DNA of 64,000 nucleotides from Limnochordales bacterium. GTDB lineage: Bacteria > Bacillota > Limnochordia > Limnochordales > DUMU01. Below the pieces are notes generated by a model. The model saw only the letters and a program-made list of their open reading frames with translations. It searched no databases and was not told where the DNA came from. The DNA lies in the NCBI GenBank assembly GCA_014896315.1, contig JADBKP010000009.1, positions 1-64,000 on the forward strand. The letters are read 5' to 3'. Shown here piece after piece: positions 63,493 to 64,000 of this stretch (position 1 is the stretch's first letter; each line of letters opens with the position of its first letter). The translations under genes and the position numbers were made by a program.

Positions 63493-63522
63493 GAAGGGAC
63501 CAACCGGTCCCTTCTGTTTTTT
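63493..63522 (+). terminator. Terminator of the 30-residue gene
   Basis: GAAGGGACC (63493-63501), loop AACC, GGTCCCTTC (63506-63514), then TGTTTTTT. Confidence 0.93.
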
Positions 63523-63651
63523 ACGCACCGCGACATGTTGCCCGCCGACTGTGTTTGCCTGTGCGACAGCTACGTTGACAGGATTGGCACAAAATGTACC
63601 GAATCAAATCAACGAAATTACCTCTACAATTAATCGCAGGAGGAGGATAGC

Positions 63652-64000
63652 ATGCGTGCTTGGTCGTGCCGTTACCTGTCCATGGTAACTCGCAAACCAA
63701 GGTTGGGGTGGTGGCCATCAACGGGGTTAGGGATAGCGTTGTTTCTGGCGGGACTCGGCGCGACGGCGCAACTGCAGGCCTTTCCAGCGGTCCTGGCGGC
63801 CTCTGTCAAGAGCCCGGCGACGATTACGGTCTACTTGTACCAGGGCGACCAGGAAACTGTTGATTGGATGCGGTCAATGATCACCAAGTTCGAGGAAGAA
63901 CATCCGGATATCAAAGTGAACGTTATCACCAGCGCTGGGGCCGACTATGTCACCAAGTTAACGACGCTTTGGGCGGCGGGCACTCCGCCCGACGTCTGGG
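63652..64000 (+). CDS. ABC transporter solute-binding protein, partial at window end
   Basis: The first 116 codons of a family 1 extracellular solute-binding protein (sugar type), cut off by the window end. After an N-terminal region with a hydrophobic signal segment (GLGIALFLAGLGATAQLQA), the mature start ATITVYLYQGDQETVDWM leads to ITKFEEEHPDIKVNVI and LTTLWAAGTPPDVW, the conserved opening of such proteins. The signal is preceded by a long basic part (residues 1-22). ATG follows AGGAGGAGG. TTGACA at 63575 is a possible -35, but its -10 is weak; TACAAT at 63625 is an alternative. Confidence 0.85.
   Translation, partial: MRAWSCRYLSMVTRKPRLGWWPSTGLGIALFLAGLGATAQLQAFPAVLAASVKSPATITVYLYQGDQETVDWMRSMITKFEEEHPDIKVNVITSAGADYVTKLTTLWAAGTPPDVW

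Noticed and set aside
1-64000. CRISPR arrays, insertion sequences, prophage or integrative elements
   Set aside because: No repeat-spacer pattern, transposase, integrase or terminal repeats were found.

Overview
The window is a contiguous 64 kb piece of chromosome from an endospore-forming, Gram-positive bacterium of the phylum Bacillota, probably a high-GC, deep-branching Clostridia- or Limnochordia-like lineage. The evidence is a sporulation set (SigE, SpoIIGA, SigG, SpoIIR, SpoIIP, SpoIIIE/FtsK, SpoVD-type PBP with PASTA domains, YlmC), a class A RNase P RNA, two-subunit glycyl-tRNA synthetase, meso-DAP-type MurE, and strong AGGAGG-type ribosome binding sites with very frequent GTG and TTG starts. 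I cannot name a genus from sequence alone. No mobile element, CRISPR array, integrase or phage gene was found; this is core chromosome.

Layout. 1-1.8 kb: a palindrome cluster, a GNAT acetyltransferase (-) and a PrsW-type membrane protease (+). 1.9-6.5 kb: yebC-ruvC-ruvA-ruvB-recO and a small UBA-like gene (recombination and repair). 6.5-16 kb: a structured leader with terminator, then glyQ-glyS, ppdK, dnaG and rpoD (information processing). 16-17.1 kb: RNA island with a CAU-anticodon tRNA (probably Ile2), the RNase P RNA on a near-consensus sigma-A promoter, and three good terminators. 17.2-31.2 kb: division/cell-wall cluster mraZ-rsmH-ftsL-spoVD-murE-murF-mraY-spoVE/ftsW-murG-murA-ftsQ-ftsZ, headed by a three-repeat MraZ operator; murD, murB and ftsA are missing and murC lies 10 kb downstream.

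31.3-40.9 kb: sporulation block. spoIIGA-sigE is on the minus strand, convergent with ftsZ and divergent from sigG, which has a sigma-F/G-type promoter; then spoIIR, ylmC, pgeF, a spoIIIE/ftsK with an unusual insertion, a RodZ-like gene, hslO and a variant spoIIP. 41-49 kb: murC, a YprA/MrfA-like helicase, a glycosyltransferase, a PolX-like protein lacking all three polymerase aspartates, and an RluD-family pseudouridine synthase (-). 49.1-52.7 kb: a double-domain M42 aminopeptidase fusion followed by a metal-ligand-less M42 paralogue. 52.8-56.7 kb: a heterodimeric BmrCD-like ABC exporter. 56.7-62.6 kb: a secreted protein of unknown function (-), a divergent MurE-like ligase, a membrane-anchored Clp-fold serine proteinase (-) and oligoendopeptidase F (-). 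62.6-64 kb: two mini-genes (a 32-residue SEC-C zinc protein, and a 30-residue Lys/Gln/Gly-rich peptide with its own promoter and terminator), a possible frameshifted small gene, and the start of a sugar-ABC solute-binding protein cut by the window end.

How it works together. The central 25 kb couples lipid II synthesis (MurA, C, E, F, MraY, MurG), septal polymerisation (FtsW/SpoVE, SpoVD, FtsL, FtsQ, FtsZ) and the switch from division to sporulation (SpoIIGA/SigE in the mother cell, SigG/SpoIIR in the forespore, SpoIIP for engulfment, SpoIIIE for chromosome pumping). The most unusual items are the M42 fusion plus pseudo-enzyme, the polymerase-dead PolX, the inverted spoIIGA-sigE operon, the SpoIIP active-site variant, and the second MurE-like ligase.
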